Source of the DNA: Lysinibacillus telephonicus | GTDB taxonomy: Bacteria; Bacillota; Bacilli; Bacillales_A; Planococcaceae | Length of the DNA: 42,501 bases | Assembly (NCBI RefSeq): GCF_003966145.1 | Contig: NZ_RXNR01000035.1 | Span: 1-42,501, forward strand | Reading direction: 5' to 3' | Part shown: one piece after another, positions 1 through 8,564 of the stretch | Numbering within the stretch: position 1 is the stretch's first letter | Layout of the letters: each line of letters starts with the position of its first letter | Position numbers and translations under genes: made by a program | Notes under the pieces: generated by a model | Told to the model about the DNA's origin: nothing | The model's input: the letters and a program-made list of their open reading frames with translations, nothing else | Databases searched by the model: none

Positions 1-2
1 CG

Positions 3-74
3 CATCGAATGCTTCGGGTTATTTACTCCATGTTATTAAACAAGGAGCCTTATAAAGAACCCCAAATGTCATAA
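3..74 (+). pseudogene. C-terminal end of an IS110-family-like transposase (cut by window edge)
   Basis: An open frame enters from the left edge and stops at TAA 72-74. Its last residues read HRMLRVIYSMLLNKEPYKEP, which resembles the usual C-terminus of IS110-family (DEDD, transposase_20) transposases, where a K/R-x-L-R-x-I-Y-x-M-L-x-x-x-x-x-Y pattern closes the protein. Only 23 codons are visible, so I cannot tell whether the gene is intact outside the window. The family call rests on this short tail and is an inference. IS110-type elements carry a non-coding end that can encode a bridge RNA; the gene-free 75-215 stretch could be such an end. Confidence 0.45.
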
Positions 75-216
75 CTTAACCAAAACCAAAAAGTAATATA
101 CAAAGTTACCCCACAACAGGTAGCTCTGCTTTCTTATTGGCTTTTTTCGGTCAATTTAAGAATAAACATATTTGATTAATAGTATTCAAAGACCGAAGGG
201 ATTAATTATTTTCACA

Positions 217-258
217 GAAAAAAAGAAACCATTAAGAAAATTTATCTAAATGGTTTCT
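217..258 (-). terminator. Intrinsic terminator of the DUF2798 gene
   Basis: Arms AGAAACCATT (224-233) and AATGGTTTCT (249-258) form a 10-bp stem. Read on the minus strand the stem is followed by a run of seven T. It lies about 30 bases past the stop codon of the minus-strand gene at 290-772. Confidence 0.7.
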
Positions 259-289
259 AACATTAGATTGAAATAAAATTCTTTTTTTA

Positions 290-772
290 CTAAGCCATTT
301 CTTTTCGAGTCGTTTTAATATACTTGGTGAATATGTAACGCACTATTGGCCCCATGACAACGATTTGTAAAGGTAATGCCATAATGAAATTTTTCCCAAA
401 TATTGATAAGTACAGTGATACAATTGAATTTGAATTAAATCCATTGTGGAAATAAGTTGTGGCTAAACCATAAATCGACATAAAAAAAGCCATACCAATA
501 ACCATACATGTCGAAATTGCTAGGACTTTATACAGTACTTTTGATGTATTTGCTGTTAATTTCAGTGCTATTTTTTTAGCATTTGGCCCTACTATATACA
601 GGTCAAGTATTAATGCAATAATAAACCCAATTAAAAAGTCAGATATTCCTTCTAGGAAAGTCATTTTTCCCAAAGTGCCATTAAGATAAAAATTATATAA
701 GGTCATAATTAACACCATTCCAAAGCACATAATCATACCAAAATACAGACTTTCTCTTCTTGTTGTTGGCAT
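290..772 (-). CDS. DUF2798 family membrane protein
   Basis: A 160-residue integral membrane protein with four predicted membrane segments (about residues 9-28, 42-62, 80-103 and 127-150). It looks like an internal duplication: each half has a hydrophobic hairpin ending in a V-G/M-G-P-x-x-(K/R) motif (IVGPNAKK near residue 61, VMGPIVRY near 140), the pattern of the DUF2798 family. The function of this family is not known. An AAAGGAGTG Shine-Dalgarno site sits 7-8 bases before the ATG. It is monocistronic, with its own terminator downstream. A TATAAT box occurs about 50 bases upstream of the start, but no good -35 box is visible. Confidence 0.75.
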   Translation of the reverse strand: MPTTRRESLYFGMIMCFGMVLIMTLYNFYLNGTLGKMTFLEGISDFLIGFIIALILDLYIVGPNAKKIALKLTANTSKVLYKVLAISTCMVIGMAFFMSIYGLATTYFHNGFNSNSIVSLYLSIFGKNFIMALPLQIVVMGPIVRYIFTKYIKTTRKEMA

Positions 773-934
773 AAGTCAACACTCCTTTCTATTCACAAGG
801 AGTATTATAAAGAGTTGAATAAGCGCTTCGTAAGTGTACATTTTGTGACAGCGATAAAATTAAATTTATAAATGCTGCCTTTTTATTATTTGGAGATATT
901 AGTTAACCGGGCATTATATAGGCACTTCTTAAAT

Positions 935-973
935 AAATAAAAACGAGTTTTAATCACTAGATCAACTCGTTTT
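935..973 (-). terminator. Terminator of the flavodoxin-like reductase gene
   Basis: Arms AAAACGAGTT (940-949) and AACTCGTTTT (964-973) pair; on the minus strand a T-rich tract follows. The stem abuts the stop codon of the gene ending at 973. Confidence 0.75.
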
Positions 974-1533
974 TATTTATTGGATTTCAACTGTTCTTTC
1001 AATTGCTGTTGCATATGAATTGCAGCTGCAATTGCTTTTTTGTCATGTTGAATTTCTCCAGGTTTACTAGCTTTGCCTATTAAGTATCCTTCGAAGGACA
1101 TGCCAAAAAAGTCGAATATATATTTAAACTGCTGGATTAATGGCAATGCTTTAATTGAAGGATTATCCCCTCCCACCACAATAACAAATGCTTTCTTTTT
1201 TGCTAAATCTGCTCTAAAATTCGGGTATTTTTTATCTCTTAAGGATTGTGACCAGCGATCAATGAACAACTTCATCGTTCCGCTCATGCTATACCAGTAA
1301 ACAGGCGTTGCAAAGACAAGAATGTCATGCTTTAAAACTTTATCTAAGACGGTATTATAATCATCGAAAACTTCTTGAAACCCTGCTTCTGAATGTCGTT
1401 CATCTTTAATCGGTAGTATTTCAAACTCATTTAAATAAACTTTTTCAACAGGAATTCCATGAATAACCTGATCCGTCAACCATTCCGTATTCCCATTCTC
1501 TCGAGTACTACCATATATAACCGCTATGGACAT
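973..1533 (-). CDS. Flavodoxin-like NAD(P)H-dependent FMN oxidoreductase
   Basis: A 186-residue protein of the flavodoxin-like reductase superfamily (NADPH-dependent FMN reductase / YwqN-like). The N-terminus MSIAVIYGSTRENGNT has the FMN-phosphate loop pattern GSxRxxxNT, and ATPVYWYSMSGTMKLFIDR (about residues 77-95) is the conserved FMN-contacting segment. It probably reduces quinones or other small electrophiles using NAD(P)H in the cytoplasm; the real substrate cannot be read from sequence. I start it at the ATG at 1533 because AAAGGAGAG lies seven bases before it. A longer frame begins at 1572, but its first 13 codons include the Shine-Dalgarno site itself. Single gene, own terminator. 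Confidence 0.8.
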   Translation of the reverse strand: MSIAVIYGSTRENGNTEWLTDQVIHGIPVEKVYLNEFEILPIKDERHSEAGFQEVFDDYNTVLDKVLKHDILVFATPVYWYSMSGTMKLFIDRWSQSLRDKKYPNFRADLAKKKAFVIVVGGDNPSIKALPLIQQFKYIFDFFGMSFEGYLIGKASKPGEIQHDKKAIAAAIHMQQQLKEQLKSNK

Positions 1534-1712
1534 ATCACTTCTCTCCTTTAATAGCATGTTATTCAAAATCATTTAATGTAAGAACTAAATAAGATTTGCT
1601 TAAAATGCAAATGTAATTGAAATCATCTGATTAAAAAATAATAGCATGTGTATCATAAAAATGAACACAAAACCTTTTCATTTGTGTACAAAAATATGTA
1701 AGGAGATTAGAC

Positions 1713-2606
1713 ATGGATTTTAAAAATATAACAGTAGCTGGAAGTGGAGTTTTAGGTAGTCAAATTGCATTCCAGACTGCATTTAAAGGATTTAAAGTAT
1801 CTGTTTATGATATTGATGATGAAGCAATTGATCGTGCCAAAAACAGAATTATGAATTTAAAAGTTCGGTACCAACAAGACTTAGATGCAGCAGAGGAGGA
1901 TGTTAATTTAGCATATAATCGAATGGCTTTTTTTACGGATTTATCTGAGGTTGTTAAGGATGCAGATTTAGTAATAGAAGCAGTACCTGAAGTCGTAGAT
2001 ATTAAAACAAATTTTTACAATCAATTGGCTGAAGTTGCTCCCGAAAAAACCATTTTTGCAACAAACTCATCCACTCTATTACCTAGCCAGTTCGCCGAAA
2101 GTACAGGGCGGCCTCATAAATTTTTAGCTCTGCATTTTGCTAATGAAATTTGGTTAAATAATACGGCAGAAATCATGAAGCACCCGAATACTGATAAAAA
2201 AGTATTTGAAGATGTCATTGACTTTGCTAAGGCTATTGGAATGGTTGCGTTACCACTACAAAAAGAACAGCCTGGCTATATTTTAAATTCATTATTAGTA
2301 CCCTTTTTAGAAGCAGCACAAATGTTGCTATTAAAAAGAGTTGCTGATGTTGAAACAATAGACAAAACTTGGATGATTGCTACAGGTGCTCCTAAAGGGC
2401 CTTTTGCAATCTTAGATATTGTAGGTATAAATACTGCATATAATATTGCAAATGCAAAAGGAGAAGCTGGTCAAGAAGAGTTTAAAAAATTAGCTAACTT
2501 GTTGAAATCGGAGTATATCGAAAAAGGAAAACTTGGTGCAGAAACGAAGGAAGGCTTTTACACTTATCCTGACCCAAGCTATTTAAATAAAGATTTTCTT
2601 GAGTAG
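1713..2606 (+). CDS. 3-hydroxyacyl-CoA (3-hydroxybutyryl-CoA) dehydrogenase family protein
   Basis: A 297-residue, single-domain NAD-dependent dehydrogenase that would interconvert 3-hydroxyacyl-CoA and 3-ketoacyl-CoA in fatty acid or butanoate metabolism. The N-terminal Rossmann motif GSGVLGSQ is at residues 10-17 and the acidic NAD-binding residue is in YDID (33-36). The catalytic dyad aligns as H141 and E153, separated by 12 residues as in known family members; N118-S119-S120 and N192 match the other active-site positions. The C-terminal helical domain starts near residue 185. The usual HFFNP motif is replaced by HFANEIW, so substrate preference may differ from classical HbdA/FadB. AAGGAG precedes the ATG. 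It stands alone, converging on the DUF1906 gene. Confidence 0.85.
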   Translation: MDFKNITVAGSGVLGSQIAFQTAFKGFKVSVYDIDDEAIDRAKNRIMNLKVRYQQDLDAAEEDVNLAYNRMAFFTDLSEVVKDADLVIEAVPEVVDIKTNFYNQLAEVAPEKTIFATNSSTLLPSQFAESTGRPHKFLALHFANEIWLNNTAEIMKHPNTDKKVFEDVIDFAKAIGMVALPLQKEQPGYILNSLLVPFLEAAQMLLLKRVADVETIDKTWMIATGAPKGPFAILDIVGINTAYNIANAKGEAGQEEFKKLANLLKSEYIEKGKLGAETKEGFYTYPDPSYLNKDFLE

Positions 2607-2611
2607 AAATC

Positions 2612-2645
2612 AAAAATAATGTGGGGCGACACCTTTGTCGCCCGC
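2612..2645. terminator. Shared terminator hairpin between convergent genes
   Basis: GGGCGACA (2624-2631) pairs with TGTCGCCC (2636-2643), extended by AATG/CATT. On the minus strand the stem is followed by ATTATTTTTG, which suits termination of the DUF1906 gene; on the plus strand there is no T-run, but the hairpin lies 17 bases after the dehydrogenase stop. Confidence 0.65.
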
Positions 2646-2655
2646 ATTAGAGAAA

Positions 2656-3306
2656 TTAATCCAGCATTGTAAACAGTCGACTATCGGCTAAATTTGTATT
2701 GATTGGAAGGTCATTAGCATTCCGCCCATATTGCCACGCCCAAACATTTGCATCACAATCTGGTGTAATCGGCTCAAATTTAGGTGCATCCTTTGCTTTT
2801 GTAACACCTAATTCTGGTTTGGCACTCCACAGCACAGCCTGATTCGCTACTCGTCTATCTTGACTTGCTGCTTCACAATAAGCTTCAACAAACTCACCTT
2901 CAGTCGGATCGTGGTAAAAACCAGGTTTATAATCAGTATTAAATAAATAATCTACATACCCTTTTATCCATGCACTATCTACATCAATAGAGCTGCCTAT
3001 AGCTGCAAAAACAGGTGTACCCTTACGTATACCAAGTCGTTTGGCATGATATGCAGCATTCATTGCCACTACTTTTGCATGACTTTCGCCCACTGCCCGT
3101 CGGAAATCATTATATATTGGGAGCAGTTTAGTACCACTATTATGAAGAAGGTTAATCTCTTCCCTTGTTAAACCCTCTGCCATTCCTTCAACTCTAGTTA
3201 AATACCTTCCCCAAAATTCAGGTTTCCCATAATTATTTAATACAGAGTTATATAGCTCTCCTGTTATCGCCTGTGAAGAGTCTACACCCCAATGATAAGT
3301 AACCAT
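2656..3306 (-). CDS. DUF1906 (Rv2525c-like glycoside hydrolase-like) protein
   Basis: A 216-residue protein that starts with WGVDSSQAI, the hallmark of DUF1906 / Rv2525c-like TIM-barrel proteins related to glycoside hydrolase family 25-like folds. Further conserved segments are the FWGRYL stretch (about 31-36), GTKLLPIYNDF (about 58-68) and GTPVFAAIGSS (about 95-105). In relatives the last segment reads PVFAAID; here the acidic residue is replaced by Gly-Ser-Ser followed by IDVDS. I see no signal peptide, so cytoplasmic localisation or release by lysis is possible. Role in cell wall or spore-coat turnover is only inferred from the fold. AGAGG lies eight bases before the ATG. Confidence 0.7.
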   Translation of the reverse strand: MVTYHWGVDSSQAITGELYNSVLNNYGKPEFWGRYLTRVEGMAEGLTREEINLLHNSGTKLLPIYNDFRRAVGESHAKVVAMNAAYHAKRLGIRKGTPVFAAIGSSIDVDSAWIKGYVDYLFNTDYKPGFYHDPTEGEFVEAYCEAASQDRRVANQAVLWSAKPELGVTKAKDAPKFEPITPDCDANVWAWQYGRNANDLPINTNLADSRLFTMLD

Positions 3307-3484
3307 TTAAGTACCTCTTTTCTTGATGATTTTAATTGTCAAAGTTCACTTTAAAGTTCAGCAAAACCCCTCTTAAATATTAATTAGGTAAATGACCTCG
3401 ATTTTAAATCTCCATCTATTTATATGAAACTGTTAGGAAGTGTGTGAACAATGAGTGATAGGAGGTAATATGGGGATATGTTTT

Positions 3485-3520
3485 CAAATAAAAAAGGCGA
3501 TACCTTTAGTTTGTATCACC
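3485..3520 (-). terminator. Terminator of the VanW-family gene
   Basis: GGTGATAC and GTATCGCC (3513-3520 and 3496-3503, read on the minus strand) form an 8-bp stem with one G-U pair, followed by TTTTTTATTTG. Confidence 0.75.
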
Positions 3521-3545
3521 TGCACAATAAGATAATTTGTTGGCG

Positions 3546-4502
3546 TCAATTTCTCAACTCATACTTAAATAAATCCGCATATTCTTTTGAAGTTTTAATT
3601 TGCACTGTTAGGGAGCCTCTACTATAGTAAGTTTTGATTAATAATGGAATTCCAGTTGTATTCTGAAAACGATAATCTAATCCACCGAATGAGACTGTAG
3701 CATCTCTCCCTCTCGGAACATATTTAACATCTTTCGAATGATGATGTCTTTCAATTGTTTTTACATCTAACTGATCTATTGCATTGAAAAGTGTAGAGGA
3801 AGTTTGGCAAATACCACCGCCAATCCCCATTACTAATTTTCCTCGAACAATCTCAGGCGCTTCCTGATAGCCGGTAGTAACATCTCTTGGACCGACTGTA
3901 GTATTAAAAGAAAAAATATCTCCGCTCCCCACAATTACGTTATTGATTGCAATTGAAGACAGCTCAATATTTTTACTTCTACCTATATTCGCTCCATTAA
4001 AGTATGTGGTATAGGATGCTAGTGCTACCTCATGTAAATGCGGGACATCCTCAGCATCATATCCACTTTTTATATAGAGCAAAGGAAGTTCTATTTTTCC
4101 CCCGGTAAATAAGCGTTCAACAATTTTTTCTACCAATTCTTTTTCATTAATTACAACCATTGACTTCCCCTTTATAATACTGCCATCTTCATCAATGCGA
4201 TCTAATATTATTGGTTTGTTATAACCAATTTTTGTTTCGGACCCGTTAGCAAAGCTGTGAACCCATTCAGTTATTTCCTTTAAGTATGTTTCGAATTCAG
4301 TTTCTATTCTATAATCTTCTCTCTCAAAGGTTTTTACTACATTTTCCGTAACTGGATCAATTAATTCTATTGTACCTTGAGTTTCTAATTCCTTCTCAAA
4401 TGGTTTAGTTTCAAATGCTGTTGCGTTAGAATCGATTTCATATATGTTGTTTATTGTTAAAAAGATTGATAATAAACATACTTTCTTCATCATCATTTCC
4501 AT
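3546..4502 (-). CDS. VanW family protein
   Basis: A 318-residue protein with a C-terminal VanW domain (about residues 180-300). The diagnostic core is visible: SSIAINNVIVGSGDIFSFN, then VGPRDVTTGYQEAPEI, then GIGGGICQTSSTLFNA with the conserved GGGxCQxSTT-like segment, and a following HHHSKDVKYVPRGRDATV stretch. VanW proteins are found in vanB-type glycopeptide-resistance clusters and widely in spore formers; their biochemical role is unresolved. A short hydrophobic N-terminus follows the start and could be a weak signal or membrane anchor. I use the ATG at 4502, which has AAGG nine bases upstream, rather than an in-frame TTG at 4511 that overlaps that site. It follows gerAC but is separated from it by a strong terminator. 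Confidence 0.8.
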   Translation of the reverse strand: MEMMMKKVCLLSIFLTINNIYEIDSNATAFETKPFEKELETQGTIELIDPVTENVVKTFEREDYRIETEFETYLKEITEWVHSFANGSETKIGYNKPIILDRIDEDGSIIKGKSMVVINEKELVEKIVERLFTGGKIELPLLYIKSGYDAEDVPHLHEVALASYTTYFNGANIGRSKNIELSSIAINNVIVGSGDIFSFNTTVGPRDVTTGYQEAPEIVRGKLVMGIGGGICQTSSTLFNAIDQLDVKTIERHHHSKDVKYVPRGRDATVSFGGLDYRFQNTTGIPLLIKTYYSRGSLTVQIKTSKEYADLFKYELRN

Positions 4503-4574
4503 ATAATCCAACCTTATCCGCTTTGATAGATGTAATTTCTATAACTTATCGTGCCCCATAAATCATCATTTATG

Positions 4575-4614
4575 AAAATAAAAAAACCTTGTACTTTTTT
4601 GATATGTACAAGGT
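4575..4614 (-). terminator. Terminator after gerAC
   Basis: ACCTTGTAC (4586-4594) pairs with GTACAAGGT (4606-4614). On the minus strand the stem is followed directly by seven T and a T-rich tail. It separates gerAC from the VanW gene, so VanW needs either its own promoter or read-through. Confidence 0.85.
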
Positions 4615-4623
4615 GGCACATCT

Positions 4624-5739
4624 TTATTCAAATACTCCGTCTCGAACGATTGTTGACTGAACTTTAACATTTACTTTCAAATTTTTATATATCTCATGCC
4701 ATTCTTCTTCTGTTAATTTTGCATTTCTAGTATCTGCTCTATATTTTTCACCGAAACCAAAATGATCTGAATGTAATTCAATGCTCTTGTTGACAATTCT
4801 TGAAATTTCACTTTCTAATATTTTATTAATGCCTTTTTCAAGTTTTTCAACTATTGTTCGATCAGCTGTTGAAATGCTTGAATGAATTTCTAGAAGACGG
4901 CATTGGACTATTACTTTTAAATCAAATTCAGGTACAGCAGGATCTACTAATTTCATCTGTCTATAAGATTTAATTGAGTCGATTGAAATTGGAATTGTTT
5001 CAAGGTCATCTTTTGCAGATAAACCCTCACTTGGCAATTCTAGTTCTAGAGTTCCGTGCCTAAATTTACCCCTGACCATCATTAAATATAGAGTGTCTTC
5101 AATTGGAAACTCGCCTACCATCGCGCCCTTATGAAAAAGAGCAGTTCCTGAAATTTCTATATTCTCGCCATTTTTTTTTACTATTGGTATTAGAGGATCC
5201 CGAAGTGGACTATAAAAATCCCGTACTACTTCATGTAAAGTAGAAGAAACTGCATTTTGCTGCTCTATATTATGCTCAATAATACCATAGATATGCTGGC
5301 CAATATCTGTAACATTTTTATATTGTCCCTCAATTAAAGTCTGTGCACTATCTTCTACTACCGCTACATAAATGCTGGTGCTTATTTCTGAATTCATAAT
5401 AAGGGCATGAAGCATTTCGTCCAAACCTTCTTTTGCGATATCCTCACCAAATAATACGACCCTCATTTGACCAGCCACTATTTTTTTAGATGATTCAAGG
5501 TTCACTTTTAGACGGGTTTTCTCGCCTGTTGCTTCTGTTTCAGTATGTGTATTAACCGTACTTTGGTAATCTGGATTTACTTGTCTAACGACAGATGTTA
5601 CTGTTACTTTATCCTCTTCTCCAGCATCATACCCTATTAATGTAACTATTCCTACTCTTTCTAATATTTTAGGATCTGCACAGCCGATTACTAAGACAAT
5701 GGATAATAGCAATGAGACTATTAGTTTAAATTGTTTCAT
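4624..5739 (-). CDS. gerAC: Spore germination receptor lipoprotein, GerAC family (Ger(x)C)
   Basis: The C subunit of a GerA-type nutrient germinant receptor in the spore inner membrane, 371 residues. It has a lipoprotein signal peptide with lipobox ending at C20 (LVIGC), as expected for diacylglyceryl modification. The mature part has the Ger(x)C layout: GIVTLIGYDAGEEDKVTVT near residues 30-48, the GQMRVVLFGEDIAKEGL segment (about 90-107) and the C-terminal domain with GISGTALF-like and FGFGEKYR motifs. The ATG at 5739 has AAAGGTG seven bases upstream and overlaps the end of gerAB by 14 bases, so translation is probably coupled. The specific germinant cannot be predicted. Symbol is by family, not by orthology to the B. 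subtilis gerA locus. Confidence 0.88.
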   Translation of the reverse strand: MKQFKLIVSLLLSIVLVIGCADPKILERVGIVTLIGYDAGEEDKVTVTSVVRQVNPDYQSTVNTHTETEATGEKTRLKVNLESSKKIVAGQMRVVLFGEDIAKEGLDEMLHALIMNSEISTSIYVAVVEDSAQTLIEGQYKNVTDIGQHIYGIIEHNIEQQNAVSSTLHEVVRDFYSPLRDPLIPIVKKNGENIEISGTALFHKGAMVGEFPIEDTLYLMMVRGKFRHGTLELELPSEGLSAKDDLETIPISIDSIKSYRQMKLVDPAVPEFDLKVIVQCRLLEIHSSISTADRTIVEKLEKGINKILESEISRIVNKSIELHSDHFGFGEKYRADTRNAKLTEEEWHEIYKNLKVNVKVQSTIVRDGVFE

Positions 5740-6847
5740 CGTTTTGCACCTTTCGCTTCGTAAAGAGCTTTTTAATTAAGGCAAATATAAACAAAATAAA
5801 AGGGTAAATAAAAACAATAATAAAAGCGATTTTTGAGAAAATATTATTAACCATTTCAATTTGTGAACGTGTGTTAATAAATAGGGTCAAAATAAAAATA
5901 ACAATTGAGAAACTCCAAACAAATTTATTGGGAGATATGCTTTTAATTCTTATTACCCCCCTGTAAGCTGCCCACAAATATATACACAGATTCGGAAGTA
6001 TAATAATCATCCACCCACAAATTATGAGAATTTCAATTCTTTCAAAAAATGGTAGCTTGATCATACTAAGCATTGATAAAGTTGCCCAAATCAATTTATT
6101 TAACTGTTCACCATTAAAATACGTTAAGGCAATAAGCATTGTTGTAAGATAAACAAATAAAGTGGTAAGCAGCCCGATGTGAACATACTTTCCAACTTTA
6201 CTCTTTTCTTTTACATTCGGATAAATAAAATTGATTAACTCAAATCCTGCAATTGTAAACGTCATGGAGTATACGCCCTTTAACAAATTAATCATATCGT
6301 TGTCTAATATTGGTAGAAGGGAATTTATATTTGCATATTTTAATGGAACTAATAAAATAATTGGAATAGCTAAAGTAAAAAGAAAATTTATTGTACTAAT
6401 ACCTATAATAATTCTGAAACCGCCAGTAAAAGTATATATTACAATTATAAGTAGTGAAATGTATAGGAAAGATGAAGCGAGATGTGGAAACACCCAAGTA
6501 TTTATAACTTCTTTATAATTTATTATTATTGATACAAAAGCGAAAGAACAATATAACACATATAAGCTATTTAGAAAATTCCCAAAATACTTTCCAAAGA
6601 TCATCTGATGAATGCCATATAAATCTTGGTCCTGAAACATTTTCAACGTCTTTATCATAATAAAGGCAACAAAATGCGCATATATAAAGCTTAGTATGAC
6701 TGCTATCCATGCATCCTGCTTTGCATCTTGATAGACTACTCGTTGAAACCCGTGAATGCCGACTCCAATTTGACAAGCATTAACAATGACGATGAGAAGG
6801 AAAGCATTAATCTTCTGATTAAGACTTATATGTAAAGAGTTTTTCAA
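5726..6847 (-). CDS. gerAB: Spore germination receptor permease subunit, GerAB family
   Basis: A 373-residue polytopic membrane protein of the GerAB/ArcD/ProY (amino acid-polyamine-organocation related) family with about ten membrane segments. It is the likely ligand-binding subunit of the germinant receptor. Family landmarks include GIHGFQRVVYQDAKQDAWIAV near the first loop (residues 31-51) and the TGGFRIIIGISTINF segment mid-protein. I read a TTG start at 6847 with AAGGTG five bases upstream, located two bases after the gerAA stop; this tight spacing and the 14-base overlap with gerAC make one tricistronic operon. Charged residues in loops are few, as usual for the family. Confidence 0.88.
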   Translation of the reverse strand: MKNSLHISLNQKINAFLLIVIVNACQIGVGIHGFQRVVYQDAKQDAWIAVILSFIYAHFVAFIMIKTLKMFQDQDLYGIHQMIFGKYFGNFLNSLYVLYCSFAFVSIIINYKEVINTWVFPHLASSFLYISLLIIVIYTFTGGFRIIIGISTINFLFTLAIPIILLVPLKYANINSLLPILDNDMINLLKGVYSMTFTIAGFELINFIYPNVKEKSKVGKYVHIGLLTTLFVYLTTMLIALTYFNGEQLNKLIWATLSMLSMIKLPFFERIEILIICGWMIIILPNLCIYLWAAYRGVIRIKSISPNKFVWSFSIVIFILTLFINTRSQIEMVNNIFSKIAFIIVFIYPFILFIFALIKKLFTKRKVQNDETI

Positions 6848-6849
6848 CT

Positions 6850-8391
6850 TTACACCTTCTTCCCACCATTTTGTTCATTTATTGGATGCTCACTATTTCC
6901 ACCTCTAGTGTTGACTGATTTTCTTTTAATTAAAAGCAAAGGCAATCTAATAATACTATCTGGCCAATCCTTAAATCTTGGTGGATAATAAGGAGCGGTA
7001 TAAGGTGCACCTAAACTTGATTGTTTTAATAAGTGAATCAATAATATGCAAAATGCCAGCATAATACCATAATAACCCCAAAAACCTGCCAACACGATTG
7101 TCGGAAATCTCAACACCCGGATAACATTACCCATTGTATAGTTTGGTGTTGTAAATGACGCTAATGCACATAATGCGATAATAATAATTAGAATGTTGCT
7201 TGTTATTCCAGCTTGCACCGCAGCAGTTCCTAAGACAATACCTCCAACGATACCAATTGTTTGACCAACTTTTGTTGGCAATCTTAAACCTGCTTCTCGC
7301 AGTAATTCAATTATTAATTCTAAAAAAAGCGCCTCAATTATTGGTGGGAACGGAACTTTTGCCCTCGACTCACTTAAAGGAACTAGCAAAGGCTGTGGAA
7401 TTACTTCATAATGAAATGTTAGAGATGCAACATAAATCGGCGTTAAAAAAATGGATAAAAATACAGCAACGAATCGTAGTAAACGAACAAATGTAGCGAT
7501 TGGCCATCGTAAATTTTGGTCCTCTTTACTTTGAAAAAACTCAAAAAAAGTATAGGGACAAAGAATAGCCATTGAACTTCCATTTACGACAATTCCAACC
7601 TTTCCACTTAATAATCCATCAGAAAAACGATCTGGCCGTTCTGTTAAAAGCATTTGAGGGAAAATAGAAAATGAATTATCTTCTATTAATTCTGCAAGTA
7701 CTGCACTATCAATTAAATCTGCTATATTTAGGTCTGAAATTCGTTGTCTCACTGTATTAACATGAGTTTCTGCTGCTATTCCATGGATATAGAGCATAGA
7801 TACTGTTGTTTGAGTATGTCTACCTAGGGTGAATTTTTCATTACATAAATTGGGGTTTGTAATATATCTGCGAATAAGGGATAGATTTGTATTAATATTT
7901 TCATTAAAAGCAATTTGCGCTCCAATTACTTGAGATTCGTTTTCCGGAGCTGCTAATCCCCGTGATTGATAAGAAGAGATTTTAGCAATAACAACTTCAG
8001 GCTGTCCGACAATATGGATTAACGCTGCCCCAATTAACATTTCATTAATACTTTTATTTAATTTGATCGATAGGTTGATCTCAGGTATTGGTAATATTGA
8101 ATGAATTTCACTAGGTGTAATACTTTCTTTATCTTTTAATCCATTTAATACCAATTCATTTAAGCTTTGTACATCCACCAAATTATCAATATAGACAATT
8201 GTAATCGTTGGCGAAACATAGCGAATAATTAAATCTGCTGGTGAATGTGTTTTATCTTTTACGGATTTAATAAAATCGTTTTTGTTAGGATATATTGGTA
8301 AATCTTCTTGGTTTTCTTGATTTTGCTGATTTGGTTGTTTATCTTTTATCCCAGCCAATTTTTTCTTTAAGTTTTTTTTCATACTTTTCAC
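6850..8391 (-). CDS. gerAA: Spore germination receptor subunit A, GerAA family
   Basis: A 513-residue GerA-family protein. The N-terminal hydrophilic domain (about 1-290) begins with a Lys/Gln/Asn-rich stretch of about 35 residues, then carries the conserved SPADLIIRY and ERPDRFSDGLLSGKVGIVVNGSS-type segments. The C-terminal half holds about five membrane helices with the family-typical block around PPIIEALFLELIIELLREAG. First gene of the receptor operon. I accept the GTG at 8391, with GGAG five bases upstream. A weak sporulation-type promoter (TGTATA, 18 bases, AAATATAA) lies about 40-70 bases upstream, reminiscent of sigma-G sites, but this is only suggestive. Confidence 0.88.
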   Translation of the reverse strand: MKSMKKNLKKKLAGIKDKQPNQQNQENQEDLPIYPNKNDFIKSVKDKTHSPADLIIRYVSPTITIVYIDNLVDVQSLNELVLNGLKDKESITPSEIHSILPIPEINLSIKLNKSINEMLIGAALIHIVGQPEVVIAKISSYQSRGLAAPENESQVIGAQIAFNENINTNLSLIRRYITNPNLCNEKFTLGRHTQTTVSMLYIHGIAAETHVNTVRQRISDLNIADLIDSAVLAELIEDNSFSIFPQMLLTERPDRFSDGLLSGKVGIVVNGSSMAILCPYTFFEFFQSKEDQNLRWPIATFVRLLRFVAVFLSIFLTPIYVASLTFHYEVIPQPLLVPLSESRAKVPFPPIIEALFLELIIELLREAGLRLPTKVGQTIGIVGGIVLGTAAVQAGITSNILIIIIALCALASFTTPNYTMGNVIRVLRFPTIVLAGFWGYYGIMLAFCILLIHLLKQSSLGAPYTAPYYPPRFKDWPDSIIRLPLLLIKRKSVNTRGGNSEHPINEQNGGKKV

Positions 8392-8415
8392 ATTCTCTCC
8401 AGATAGTATCTTGTT

Positions 8416-8447
8416 ACTTATATTTAGCTTTAAAGGAAGTATCTATA
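8416..8447 (-). promoter_or_regulatory. Possible forespore (sigma-G-like) promoter of the ger operon
   Basis: On the minus strand TGTATA is followed 18 bases later by AAATATAA, just upstream of gerAA. GerA operons are known to be sigma-G dependent; the match here is loose and unproven. Confidence 0.2.
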
Positions 8448-8457
8448 CAAAAAATTC

Positions 8458-8508
8458 TTATCAAAATAAAAGAAAGGTCCCCTCAAAAATATGTTGGAGG
8501 GAACCTTT
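8458..8508 (-). terminator. Orphan terminator-like hairpin upstream of gerAA
   Basis: Arms 8473-8484 and 8497-8508 pair over 12 positions with one mismatch (AAAGGTTCCCTC on one side). On the minus strand CTTTTATTTTG follows. It lies downstream of another terminator (8581-8610), with no gene between them. Confidence 0.6.
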
Positions 8509-8564
8509 ACTACATTGAATTTTAATCTGACCATTATAGTAGCATTGCTTTTAAATGAATACTA

